In this document: positions 52,101-62,345 of the stretch, one piece after another
Position numbering within the stretch: the first letter of the stretch is position 1
How the letters are laid out: each line of letters opens with the position of its first letter
From: Promerops cafer
Lineage: Eukaryota > Chordata > Aves > Passeriformes > Nectariniidae
NCBI GenBank assembly: GCA_013398275.1
Contig: VZSE01002468.1
Coordinates: 389,029-453,028, forward strand
DNA: 64,000 nt
Direction: 5' to 3'
Position numbers and translations under genes: made by a program
The notes under the pieces: model-generated
Databases searched by the model: none
What the model saw: only the letters and a program-made list of their open reading frames with translations
What the model was told of the DNA's origin: nothing

Positions 52101-53248
52101 GGAAGACTCCGAAAACAATAGACCACTGTGACACCTAAACTCAAAGAAATGTTTGAATAATGTATAAGTTAATGCATGTAGCCCTAACTATATGTTATGA
52201 GTATGTATTATATTATGGGCTTTTCACTAATGTTGAAGTGAATACTGCATGTATAATGTTGAAAAACTTTTATTGCATGAATATAGTTTCTTTCGTTGCT
52301 GACAAAGCTTAGAAATAACAGGATGTGAAGAAAAGCTTTTGCTAACTCAGGAAAGTACAAAATAGACTAGAGATCAATCTGTCCGGATAGAAATGACAGT
52401 TGAATACAGGAGAAGAAAATTATTGATCAGAACAATGCACAGACTAGCAAAATAAAAAGATGCAGAGGAAGATAAGAAAATGCTGATTTACAAGATGAAA
52501 GAAGGGGGGGAATTGGTAAAAACGTATATAAGGGAATGCTTCTTGGAGTTAAGGTGTGCTTCTTGGCTGAATGCCGAGGCACCCAGACATATTAACCATT
52601 TGCTTTATGTCTGTCTCCTATTGTCTTTAGTCTTATTAAACCTTTTATATTTTACCAGAAGTGAACCTCGTTTTTCACACTCAGGAATATGCTCCCGTGC
52701 GAGCTAGCAGGATCCAACCGGGAAGCTGCCCTGCAAACGCTGCACAGTGCGGCAGTTCGCCTCGGCGAGATGCCCCGCTCTGGTTACACGTTCTACCTGC
52801 CGCAGACAGGCGGAAACGGTGCTTAATCACACCGCAAGGGCGGCCGGGGCCGCGCCGAGGCCAAAGAAACGCGCGCGGTCACCCCTGCTCGATAACATCC
52901 CTCCCACAGCCGGCATCCGGGGCGGGCATCGCGCAGGAACGAGCCGTGCCGAGCTCCCGGGAGCGCCGCGCGTGGGCACCGGACCCCCGCCCCGCCCCGC
53001 TGTCACCTGTAGGCGAGCGGCAGCGTCCCGCCGCCCGCGCTCCGCAGGCACCGCAGCACCGCCTCCAGCGCTGCTGCCTCCTGCCCGTCCGGCCCCGGGA
53101 GCGCCCGGCGAACGAAGTCCCGAGCCGCCCGTAGCCAACGCTGCTCCTGCGGCGGGGAAAGGAGAGAAGCGGGGTCTCAGCGCCGGGCGGCGGGGAGGGC
53201 GCGGAGCCGCCCGGGCCCATCACTCACCGCCGCGCTGGGCGCCGCCAT
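37183..53248 (-). CDS. CTC1: CTC1, telomere maintenance component of the CST complex, complete (24 coding exons)
   Basis: Exons in transcript order: 53248-53228, 53146-53007, 50647-50401, 49504-49308, 47722-47578, 47202-46900, 46726-46598, 46268-46042, 44558-44387, 44301-44101, 43866-43740, 43539-43425, 43091-42629, 42294-42205, 41922-41779, 41493-41432, 40657-40548, 40212-40047, 39812-39726, 39641-39482, 39004-38940, 38699-38537, 38395-38269, 37343-37183. All are GT-AG and every phase joins: 3822 nt, 1273 residues (human 1217). Human-like blocks include IPCCSHLSWS, GLFLLDNQVCLCLAYQ, GMPLYLW, TQELNRRLAWSY, SLVSFCGEIVERTLC, LVEDGTGEAVV and LDRKPSKI; the end TSSSC is close to human. A zinc-ribbon pattern is kept near residues 1093-1112 (CxxC, then C-x6-C). 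CTC1 is built of OB folds; with STN1 and TEN1 it binds telomeric single strands and recruits polymerase alpha-primase. Exon 13 and exon 16 are the least conserved; exon 16 and the 47722 acceptor are my least certain boundaries. Confidence 0.94.
48967..48983. repeat. Poly-A tract in CTC1 intron 4
   Basis: An uninterrupted A run in an A/T-rich 1.6-kb intron (47723-49307) with no exon or recognisable repeat that I can name. Confidence 0.7.
51787..52679 (+). mobile_element. Solo LTR of an endogenous retrovirus with 5-bp target-site duplication, in CTC1 intron 2
   Basis: The element starts TGTTGTAAAC and ends TTTTTCACA (TG...CA). It is flanked on both sides by CTCAG (51782-51786 and 52680-52684), a perfect 5-bp duplication. 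Inside, in the expected order, are a TATA-like GTATATAAG near 52525 and an ATTAAA poly(A)-like signal near 52635, fixing the orientation as +. There is no internal coding region, so this is a solo LTR left by LTR-LTR recombination. A 5-bp duplication is more usual for class III (ERVL-like) elements, but I cannot assign a family by eye. It is antisense to CTC1. Confidence 0.85.
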
Positions 53249-53450
53249 GNGGCTTCGCCCCCTTCCCGCCCTCCGTCCAATCGCCGCCGCCGCCGCTCCC
53301 CCGTCCCGCCCCTTCCGCGCGCCGTGGCGGCGTGTGGGATGGCCCCGGGCCGGTACCGCGCCCCACCGACGCCGCTCTATCGCTCCCTGCCGCAAGTGGG
53401 CAGCGGAGAGAGAATAACGAAAGGTTCACGGGTTGAGACAGCGACCGGGG
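52700..53450 (-). promoter_or_regulatory. CpG-island promoter of CTC1 including exons 1-2
   Basis: GC- and CpG-rich stretch covering CTC1 exon 1 (start ATG at 53248-53246), exon 2 and about 200 bases upstream. A CCAAT box reads on + at 53277-53281, about 30 bases upstream of the start codon in CTC1 orientation. There is no TATA box near the start, as usual for housekeeping genes. One base (53250) is N, two bases before the ATG. Long frames on both strands here are products of base composition. Confidence 0.7.
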
Positions 53451-53629
53451 GAGATCACAAATCGATTACCGTCGCCGGCAAAGCAGGCTGAACTTGGGGA
53501 TAATAATTGAATTTACTAAGAACAAAATCAGAGCAGGATAATGAGAAGTGAAATAAATCTTAAAAGCACCTTTCCCCTTCCGACCCTCCCGCCCCGCAGC
53601 GGCGCAGGGAGAGAGGGAATGGAGATTAC

Positions 53630-54624
53630 GGCCAGTTCATCATCACACGTTGTTTCTGCCGCTGCTCAGGGAGAGAGAGGGGTCCTTCCCCTGCTCCTCC
53701 AGCAGGTCCCTCCCACGGGCCTGCTGCAGCATGCCCCACTCGTGCACGGGCAGCACTCCTTCAGGAACAGCCTGCTCCAGAGTGAGTCCCCCACAGGATC
53801 ACAAGTCCTGCCAGGGAACCTGCTGCAGTGTGGGCTCCTCTCTCCAGGGGTCCCTGGCAGGAGCCTGCTCCAGCACAGGCTTCCCACGGAGTCAAAGCCT
53901 ACTTTCAGGCATCCACCTGTTCCACCATGGGGCTCCTCCATGGGTTACAAGTGGCTCTCTGCATCCCCACGGACCTCCATGGGCTGCAAGAGGGATACCC
54001 TGCTTCACCATGGTCTTCATCATGACTGCAGGGGAATCTCAGCTCTGGTGCCTGGAGCACCTTCACCTCTCTGCCTCCACCGACCTTGGTGTCTGCGAAG
54101 TTGTTCCTCTCACATGTTCTCACTCTGCTCTTCTCTGGCCACAATTAACATCTGCGCAATAATTTTTTTTTTTTCCCTTCTAAAATNNNNNNNNNNNNNN
54201 NNNNNNNNNNNNNNNNNNNNNNNNNNNNNNNNNNNNNNNNNNNNNNNNNNNNNNNNNNNNNNNNNNNNNNNNNNNNNNNNNNNNNNNNNNNNNNNNNNNN
54301 NNNNNNNNNNNNNNNNNNNNNNNNNNNNNNNNNNNNNNNNNNNNNNNNNNNNNNNNNNNNNNNNNNNNNNNNNNNNNNNNNNNNNNNNNNNNNNNTGGCC
54401 ACAATTACATCTGCGCAATAATTTTTTTTTTCCCCTTCTTAAATATGTTATCGCAGAGGCATTGCCACCATTTTTCATGGGCTCGGCCTTGACCAGCGGT
54501 GCATCCATCTTGGAGCCAGGTGGCAGTGGCTCTGCCACACATGTGGGAGTTCCTGGCAGCTTCTCTCAGAAGCCACCCCTGTAGTCCCCCTGCTACCAAA
54601 ACCTGGTTGTGCAAACCGAATACA
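53630..54624 (-). mobile_element. Avian LTR-like interspersed repeat upstream of CTC1 (gapped)
   Basis: Read on the minus strand the element begins TGTATTCGGTTTGC (54624), carries a TATTTAAG-type box (near 54440) and then a long series of loosely periodic GC-rich units ('cctgctccagcgtgggctcc'-like on +), down to about 53630. I recognise the phrase set from many avian genomes and read it as an LTR-class, endogenous-retrovirus-related repeat. I could not verify the far end or a target duplication, and I do not name the family. It contains a 209-N gap. No intact retroviral gene is present. Confidence 0.6.
54187..54395. other. Assembly gap of 209 Ns flanked by near-identical ~50-bp sequence
   Basis: The 51 bases before the gap (54136-54186) and the 49 after it (54396-54444) are nearly the same: tggccacaattaacatctgc versus tggccacaattacatctgcg, then gcgcaataa, poly-T and ccttct(t)aaat. 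The contig ends therefore probably overlap, and the stated gap size is likely not real. Confidence 0.9.
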
Positions 54625-55985
54625 GCTCTGCTGGCTGGGAGTAAAGCTGCTGGGCTGTCAGATGAGCTGCAAGGCACTGGTTGTGTGACAGGAGGGCAGG
54701 CTCGGTCCCTCCGGGCCTTATCCCATAGCCACAGGACCTCAGGAAGCACTGGAGACCTGGCAGGCTGCAGGGAGGTGGCAGGGATGGAGGATGGAGGGAG
54801 GCCTGGACCTGGAGTCCTGGTGAAAGCTGGAAGTGGATGTGCATTGGTGTAAATGTCAAACGTGCAGTGGGCTGTGAGATGTCCCTCCCCGAACTTGGGA
54901 GGAGTCAAATGTGAAGGTTCACAGGGATTTTTCTGACATTTATGTGGTTCTAGAGAAATGGTGCTGTTTTTTGCCTTTGTTTTTTTTTTTTTTGAAGGCT
55001 GATGCTCCATGAAGATTGAAGGATGTGCCTCATCCACTCACATGCCAGCAAGTGCTAAATGTGCAACAGCCCATTAAAAACATTACTTCCTCCTTCACAG
55101 AATGTGTGCCAGAATTTTCCCTTTGGGGGCTAATTTTGTATTGTCCTCATTCGAGGCAAGGAAAGGAACTGGAAAAAAATCTTTTCCACCTCTATCCCCA
55201 GAGACGGCTGTAATCTGAGAACAGGTTATTCTGCTATTTCCTTCCCTCCCGGGACTCGCAGCTAGAAAGTCACAGCTGTTCCAAGCCAAAGTGTGGAAAA
55301 GTGCCCTCCTTGTTTTCTCCTGTGCACGTGCCGTCGTTGGCTTCCACACAGCAGATAAGCAACTCCATTGCAGGAACAGTCTGTGGAAGTGTTTGGATTT
55401 CTCCGCAGTAATTCAGGCAGTCTACAGTGAATTGTACCCATTTTGTACTGAAATGGGCAAATTCTTCCAAAACTTGATTTAATGTCTTTTAGTGGAGTAT
55501 AGAGACAATTCCAGAAAGCAAGGGGAAGTCTTAATGGGCAACAAATGAAGGGAAGATCTTTATCATTTAGCCACTCATTCCTAGCTGTATTTTTGTTTTT
55601 CAAACATGCTAAGAGGATATATTAAATGAAGCAGGGCTTACGCAGAATGTGATGTTGGTTTTGGTTGTATTTGCACTATCTGTACAGCTGGTTCATTGGA
55701 GCATACAAGAATGTATGTGTTTTAAATTAAAAGCTACAGGATGGTCATATAGACTCTAAAAATGCTGATCGTGGCTGCAAAATGCCTTTCTTTAAAATTA
55801 AGGCAGTTAAGATGCAGTTTTTCTTACAAGTACATGGTTAATTTTCATTTGCAAAGTTCAGCTGAAGAGTGAAACACTCCTGCGTCAAGAACTTTCAGAT
55901 TTCAGTAGACCTCTTCTGGCTCCTTTCCCGTGTGTTTTCCAGCAGCTTTAGCGACTCAGTGCACCATCCGTTGCTTTTCTTCAGC
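54625..55985. other. Non-coding spacer between the LTR-like repeat and the 56-kb CpG island
   Basis: Mixed-composition sequence with a T run near 54980 and A/T-rich content toward 55900. No exon is recognised; frames of 60-110 codons carry no domain signal. Confidence 0.5.
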
Positions 55986-56830
55986 TTGTCCATCTGGGTT
56001 TATAAGGAATACTGCCGACGCCGGTCCTCGCGCGGCGGAGGGCGGGCGGGGCTCGGCGCGGCTCCGGGCCGCCTCCCGCTCGCCGCTCTCTTTCCTGCTG
56101 CCGCTGCCAGGAAGTTGGAGACGGGGTAGTAACTCTCCGCGCTGCTCCGGCCGGCGCTGGGTACGGCTGGGGCGGCTTCCTCTGGACGTGGGGGGCCCTG
56201 CCACTGGGATGTAGCGGGCCGCGGAGCCATGCGCGGGCCGGCGCTGCCCCGCTCCTCGCTGGGGACGGTAAGTCACGGCCGGGACTTCGCCGCTCCCGAC
56301 CGAGCGGGGCCGTGCGCCGCCGGGACACCGCCTCGCCCGGCGACAGCTCCGGTCCCGCGGATCTGCAGCCCACTGCGGGTCCGCAGAGGGGTGTCCGCCG
56401 TCGAGCTTTCGGGCCCGGGCTCTCTTCCACCCTCCTGGCCGCCGTCGGGCTCCCCATCGCTGCCGGTCTGCGGACAGCCCGCTTTCTGCTCGCCCTCTCC
56501 GGGGCGCTGGGGCTCCCCTCTCGGCAGCCCCATGCCGGGGAGGGCAGCGGGGGAGCAGTGCTCGGGGAGTCTGCAGGAGGGCGAGGCGGGCGGTCGTCGT
56601 CGCAGGGGAGGCTGGTGCCGGCGCCGGAGCGGCAGGAGCGGCGGTAGCGGGTCGGGCAGCCGAGCCGCGCCATCCGCCGGGTGNCCGCCGCGGCTCGCCG
56701 GGGCACCGAGCCGCCCGGGCCGGGATCCGAGCCGCTCCGCTCCCTCCGCCGCTGTGCGGGGGCCGGGAATGAGCCACCCCCGCTTTGCTGTGCAGCCGGG
56801 CGCACACAAATGCCACTCTGCGGGCGTTTA
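55985..56830 (+). promoter_or_regulatory. CpG island with a probable transcription start on +
   Basis: CpG density jumps at about 56010 and falls again at about 56820. It contains a well-formed start codon plus splice donor (see 56229) and one N at 56684. Long frames up to 286 codons on the minus strand here are stop-poor because of GC content and have no recognisable domain. The island faces CTC1 head-to-head at about 3 kb. Confidence 0.65.
56229..56267 (+). CDS. Probable first coding exon of an unidentified gene (MRGPALPRSSLGT)
   Basis: An ATG in fair context (gagccATGC) opens 13 codons and runs straight into a consensus donor, ACG|GTAAGT. The rest of the gene must lie right of 64 kb or in exons I failed to see. 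The 13 residues are too few to name the gene; I compared them from memory with MAN1A2, TTF2, SIDT1, BOC and PTGFRN starts and none fits. It could also be an upstream open frame in a 5' untranslated exon. Confidence 0.4.
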
Positions 56831-56876
56831 AACAAAGATTAGTGGGTTGTAGCTACGCCCCAAACCACGGGATTTG

Positions 56877-56884
56877 TATAAAAG
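56877..56884 (+). promoter_or_regulatory. TATAAAAG box just past the CpG island
   Basis: TATAAAAG is preceded within 25 bases by ACGCCCC and CCACGGG. The arrangement looks like a compact core promoter, and it would fire a transcript starting near 56910. No coding exon follows that I can see. Confidence 0.3.
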
Positions 56885-58689
56885 CAAGTTCAGCTTTGTC
56901 GGTGGATCTTCTTTAGCCTTCCCGTGCTTCGTAGGGCAAGACTTTTAAGCTGCCCTTTGTGATTTTGCGGGGGAAAAAAAAGTTGTAAAAGATATTGGAG
57001 AGTTTTATGAATAACCTGATTGCCAGATGTGAATGGCTGTCCAATATCGGCAGATGTGTGTAAAGCTGAGACAGTGGAGTGGTGTCACCCAGCATCATGA
57101 CATGCCTATAAATTCTGTTGAAGAGGTTACAAAGTCAAACTGTTTATCCTTAAATACCTGAGCATCCTAGTAATGCACACTTGCGCTTGGCTGCGCTGGA
57201 CGTGTAATGTTGGGTTACTTGTTAATTTGTGTTCAGAAAGTTGCAACATGTGCAAAGTTACCTTCCAGAAGGGTTTGGATTTGGTTTTGGGTTTTTTTTT
57301 TTTTACTGCTTGAAAGGTTTGGAAACCCGTTAATAGACTTAAAGCTAGCAGGACAACACAACTAAAACTGAGGAGAAGGAATACCTTGACTCTAGCTGTG
57401 GATCACTTACCATCTTGGGACCCAGATAGGACACATAAACTGTTGACTTATGGACAGATTTCAAAGCAAACCTCCACCGAAGTGTATTTCTGGCTTAAGA
57501 ATGGAGGTGTACACATTTTGGTGTAAATCAGATACTATATGTGATATTATTCATTCAGTTGGCAAAAAAAGAGAAAGCTGTTGGATTCCCCAAATTCATT
57601 ATATTATCTTCAGTTAAGTAAGATACTGGAAGAAGGGTCCTTCAGTGGGATTTCTTTTTGAAGATGTTTTCCCCTTCCTATTTGCATGTCATTTCAAGTT
57701 GTCAATAACACTTTACTGCCTACAGAGAATGTTTATCTTTTCAATAAAATCATGTTTGTTTTTTTTTTTCGCCAGTTACAGGTTTCACACTGTTGCATGC
57801 CCTTCCATCTGTCATTTACTTTGCATATCATCCTGCTTGCCCTCATAGCCTTTCTTGGCCCCCTGATACCTCCCTTGTACTTTTCTGATTCTTGTATGTT
57901 TCCTGTGATTCTTCAAAATTTCCTGTAGCCTGTTTCCATGCATTCACTCTTTCTGCCTGTACTTAAACTTATTTTCAGGTCCTCTATGTTTTCCCCATGC
58001 ACTCGTAACTTTTACAGTGGACAAAATGGCATCTGTCTTCACTGAGGCCAGGGTGTTTTCTGTCTCATTAAAAGAAAAATAAAATATATATACAATGGAA
58101 GTTTCATTTATTAAAGAAAATTCTGTTTTATGAAGAAAAAAGACAAAAAATAGCCATAAGGGTACTTCTGGCACTGATTTGTTTTCAAAGTAAAGGGAGA
58201 AACTGCCATTTTGAAGTTAGAAGCTACATTATATAAAAATTGAAAACCAGGCCACCAAGTGAATTGTAAGAAAGAACTGTTGGGCCACCAGCCTGTTTCC
58301 AGTAGTGACCAGTCACAGGTGTCTGCCAAGGGTTTTGGAGCAGGGCAGGCAAGTGTACAGCAACAAAAAATAAGAATACTTTCCTGGCTTCCAGTGGGCT
58401 GGAACTGTAGGGATTTCCAAGTTGAAACAGCATCTTCATGTTTTGGATCCTTGACTGGTTTTTTTTCCTTTTGCTGATGGGTGTGGTGATCAATTTTGGA
58501 ATCAAGACAGGTTTCTGGCAGAGTCAGCACTCTCTCAGGGAGTCCCACACCTCAGCTACATGTTGGCTGTAAAAGTACCTCCCTGTGTTTGTTTTGAACC
58601 TCTCTGCTGCTTGTCTTATGTGATGCCTCTTAGTTCTTGTATTGGAGGAGACAGAGAACACTCATCCCAGTTCACTTTCTCTTTGGCAT

Positions 58690-59130
58690 TCATGACTTTG
58701 AGCCTGCTGCAGTATCCTTGGCTCAGGTTTCTCTTTTATAGACTGGTATATTTTATCATTCCCTTTGTGGTGTTCAGTCTATACCAATGACGGTCCTGTT
58801 TACTCTTCTTTGTCTTATATCTGGGTTGATTTATATTCTTAAGACTGGGGACCAGAACTACAGTCCAGATTGAATCCTTTATATATTGTCATAACAACAC
58901 TCTTGGTTTTGTTCTCAAATCCTTTCTTAATAATTCATAGCATTTGATTGCATTTCTGATTGTTTTCTCCAATCAGATTAATTGAACTTTTACTGCTTAT
59001 TAATCTAATTTTAATTTCTATTTTTAGGACTAACTACTTCTAGCCAAATGATTGTTTATATTAGGGTCTGTGCTAAGTACACTAATGTGGCCATTTTTGT
59101 TCTCACAAGTAAACCAGTACTGTCAGTCTG
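58690..59130 (-). mobile_element. Ancient, strongly diverged CR1 LINE fragment, antisense
   Basis: On +, 'gactggggaccagaactaca', 'gtccagattgaatcctttat', 'tctcaaatcctttcttaata' and 'attcatagcatttgattgca' follow the order of the reverse-complement CR1 region familiar from reptiles (ggggcgaccagaactgcaca ... ctatccctttcctaatgatt ... cccaacattctgttagc). Edges are approximate. Confidence 0.6.
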
Positions 59131-59440
59131 GATGCCTTTCCCTTTTCATTAAGCAATCAATTTTCTGCATTAGCAGTGTTATTTGTGGTAAACCCAGTGT
59201 TGTCATTTTGCTCTTTCTTACCCACTTTCTTTAGTCATCACAAAGAGGCTTTGTTTGTATTTGGGGCAGATGCCTTGTGTTCTCTTTCGTAATCCCTGGA
59301 TGGCAGAGTGCTTTCTTTGCTAACACGTATCTTTGTGTTACGCTCTGAGGAGCCTGACAGTGGAAAGCACATCTCAAAGCAATGTCACTACATTTTCCTA
59401 TTGAACCAAACAGGAATATATCTGTTCCAATGAGTAGGAC

Positions 59441-59494
59441 TTTGACAATTTGACATTTGACAATGTCAATTTGACAATTTGACATTTGACAATT
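59441..59494. repeat. Direct duplication with 29-bp period
   Basis: tttgacaatttgacatttga plus 'caat' occurs at 59441 and again at 59470. Each copy is itself built of (A/T)TTTGACA units. Confidence 0.85.
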
Positions 59495-61799
59495 ACCTGA
59501 CTTAAAAATTCACCTAGTGAGTCACTGACAAGGGGCATGAGCAGGACCGCGGCACAGCGTGGGCAGGGGCCAAGGGCTCATGCCCAGCTGAAAATCATTT
59601 CAGGATGGAAAAGTAAGGACCCCACTGAGCCTTCCCGTGGCTCGTGCTCCATCAGTGCTCGGATGTGAGGCCATACGGCAGCACAGTCGAACTCAGCCCT
59701 GAACACAGGCAGGCAGAGTGCTGGGGTGTCGAGGGTCAGTGAACGTGGCACTCTGAGACAGTGCTCACCGCAGTGTCCTCGGAGGGAAAACTGCCAAAGA
59801 AATTTTCTTGTGGTTGTTATCACCTACTGACTTCTCCATTATTTTCTTAATCTCTACTAATATGAAATAAAGCCTTCTGACTTTATATACTTCATGATAT
59901 TTTATGATGTGAAGTCCACAATCTTTATAGTTAATCACAGTTTTCTCTTGGTTTTTAAGTTAAGAGTTCTAAGGCCTTTCTTCATTGTATCAAAGCTATT
60001 ACTACTCTCCTGATTTTAAACAAGGCCTGAAATACAGCATTCTTTTATCTGATCTTCATAAAATGGAGGATTATTTATAATAGTAGTTCTTGTAGCCTTC
60101 TTTTGTCCGTTCCAGATTTTAGTGAGCAATGACAAAAGCTTCCTGTAAATGTTGCTTTAATGCACATTTCTCAATGCATAAAGCAGAAGTTCTGGTTTCC
60201 CTTTCATCTTTGTTTAGCAAACTAAAACAAATGCAAACCTCAAAGAGCTTTTGGAAATGGCTGAACCAGACAAAGAACATAAGAGTAAATCCTGTACCCT
60301 GATTTCTTTGGTAGCTCATTAGTCTGAGCAAGATACTCTTTTTTGTCCAAGCCTCCAAGCTAATTTTTTATGACTCATTAAAAAGCCTCAGAGATGATTC
60401 ATATGTAGAATACTTTTGCATGGGGCGTGTATCATGCTGGATTCTTAAGCCAAGGTAACTTGCTGCTATGAAATATTTTGAGACACTCTAATGACTCATA
60501 ATGCCTCTTATTTGCAGGTAGTTAATTAGTTTAAAAATTGACTATGCAAAATGGAAGCCTTTTTTGAGAGAAGTGGTTTATTAAGTTATTACAATGGAAT
60601 CTTCATGCAACTTGATCCATGAGGATTAAGGATGACAAACTAAATATATTTATATGAATAAAATATTGATTTCATTGATGATGATAATGCTGAGACTAAA
60701 AGACTTAATTCATAATTATTTACAACACAATATAGATAGTTATAACTACTAGTATGCTGTACTGTTTTCTCAAGCAATATTGAAGCAACAGTATTAAAGA
60801 TAGCAAAATGACCTGTGTGTCACTGTCCCTGCTCCCCCCACCCTTCTCCCTGCAGGCAAGGAGCCTGGCAGGTCACAGCAGGGCTGCAGCCATTCATGCT
60901 GAGTAATTTGGTATTTCCCAGCCTCGTGAGGTGATAATATGGGACAGCCCTGACATGCTGCACTTCCCTGTGCAGTCCTTCTGCTTCAGGTACTGTGCTT
61001 TATGTCTCCTTGTCTTGAGAACACTGCTCTTAAATGTCCCTTATTTCCACCCTCTCACCCATCTTTCTGGCATCTTGCTCTGTTCTTCACTTTTATCTTT
61101 GCCCTTCCTTTCTTCCTTTGCCTTACTCTGGGGGGATATCACCTCACTTGCAGTTCTCTGTGCATGGCCTGGTGAGGCAGAGGCAGGAACAAGTAAATTG
61201 TAGTGGTTGCAGTAATTCAAGCACATTTGAGTGTGAAAATTGTGGAAGGGCTCCTAACTCCCGTCTCAGCTGTCAAAACCTTGCATAGAAGAGCTTTTGG
61301 GCTTCTGCTGTGCCTTGTTTCATTGGAAGTGAAATGCTGGGCAGTACGTGCTGGCGTGAGGCATGGGAAGGAACTAGGGTTGTCTTCTGTGTGAGGAAAA
61401 TGTGCGGGGAACACAGCTGTCGCTCAGAGGGGTGGAATGTTTTAAGGAAGCAGCATTCTGCCATATTTTGGTTATTCCTGCAGCAGTTTCAGAAATAAAC
61501 CCTAGAGTTTCTGCTGACTCTGTTTTCCCGGGGTAGTCCCTACTGACTGAAATGAGTGAGTAGGTATGAATCAGTGGTGTGCATCACATGTGGTTTGAAT
61601 AATCACTTGGCTTAGGTAATACACATTGTCTGTGTGAAGTTGTTCAGTGGGTACTGTTTTTTTATCCTGGCAAGTGGAGTGTATCTAACAATGGAAGTTC
61701 AGCTTATTTCATTTACAGAAGACCTCTAAACTTTGCCTTGGCAAACTCTTATCAATGATTTGAGGCTTCAGTGCTTGGTAAATGGAGCTAAATCTGGCT

Positions 61800-62345
61800 G
61801 GTGACTTATCACCAGCAGTGTTCCTCAGGGCTAAATTCTAGGGCCAGTTCTGTTCAATGTATTTATTCTAGATAAATTGGAGCATTGAACAATGATTATC
61901 GGAATGAAATAGAGCAAGTCCAAATGCTGGATCCTGAATCTGGGGACAGAGTTACCGCCAGGCACAAATCTAAAGTGCAGGGAGGGCCCTGGGGGTGCTG
62001 GTGGGCAGCAGCTCAGTGAGAGCCAGCAGGGTGTGCCCGGGCAGCCCAGAGGGCAGAAACCGTGTCCTGGGGACATCAAACACGGCAGCACAGAGGGCAG
62101 AAACTGTGTCCTGGGGGCATCAAACACGGCAGCCCAGAGGGCAGAAACCGTGTCCTGGGGGCATCAAACACGGCAGCACAGAGGGCAGAAACTGTGTCCT
62201 GGGGGCATCAAACACGGCAGCACAGAGGGCAGAGCGGGGATCATCCCGCTGTGCTCAGCGCAGTGCTGGGAACAGTTCTGGGCACCACAGTTTAAGGATT
62301 TGAAGGTCCTTGAATGTGTCCAGAGGAGGGAAACTGCTAAAGAAT
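61800..62345 (+). mobile_element. CR1 LINE fragment, ORF2 C-terminal region, sense, interrupted by a minisatellite
   Basis: CR1 phrases in order: 'agtgttcctcagggctaaat', 'gggccagttctgttcaatgt', 'gggccctgggggtgctggtg', 'gggcagcagctcagtgagag', 'gccagcagggtgtgcccggg', then after the repeat 'cagttctgggcaccacagtt' and 'gaatgtgtccagaggaggga'. The reading frame is decayed; this is a dead copy. Confidence 0.85.
62042..62233 (+). repeat. 44-bp minisatellite, about 4.4 copies, inside a CR1 fragment
   Basis: Units start at 62042, 62086, 62130 and 62174, with a partial copy at 62218. The unit is cagcccagagggcagaaacc then gtgtcctggggacatcaaac then acgg. Copies differ only at a few sites (cagccc/cagcac, aaacc/aaact, gacatc/gcatc-type). 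The flanks match the CR1 segment that normally reads gccaagaaggccaacggcat-cctgg, so the unit arose by expansion of CR1 sequence. Confidence 0.93.

Noticed and set aside
53541..54584. 347-codon open frame on +
   Set aside because: It runs through the LTR-like repeat and across the 209-N gap; Leu/Gln/Pro-rich periodic translation with no domain. Stop-free only because of repeat composition and Ns.
55956..56835. Two 284-286-codon minus-strand frames
   Set aside because: Arg/Pro/Ala-rich translations of a CpG island on the strand opposite a good ATG-donor pair; no family resemblance.
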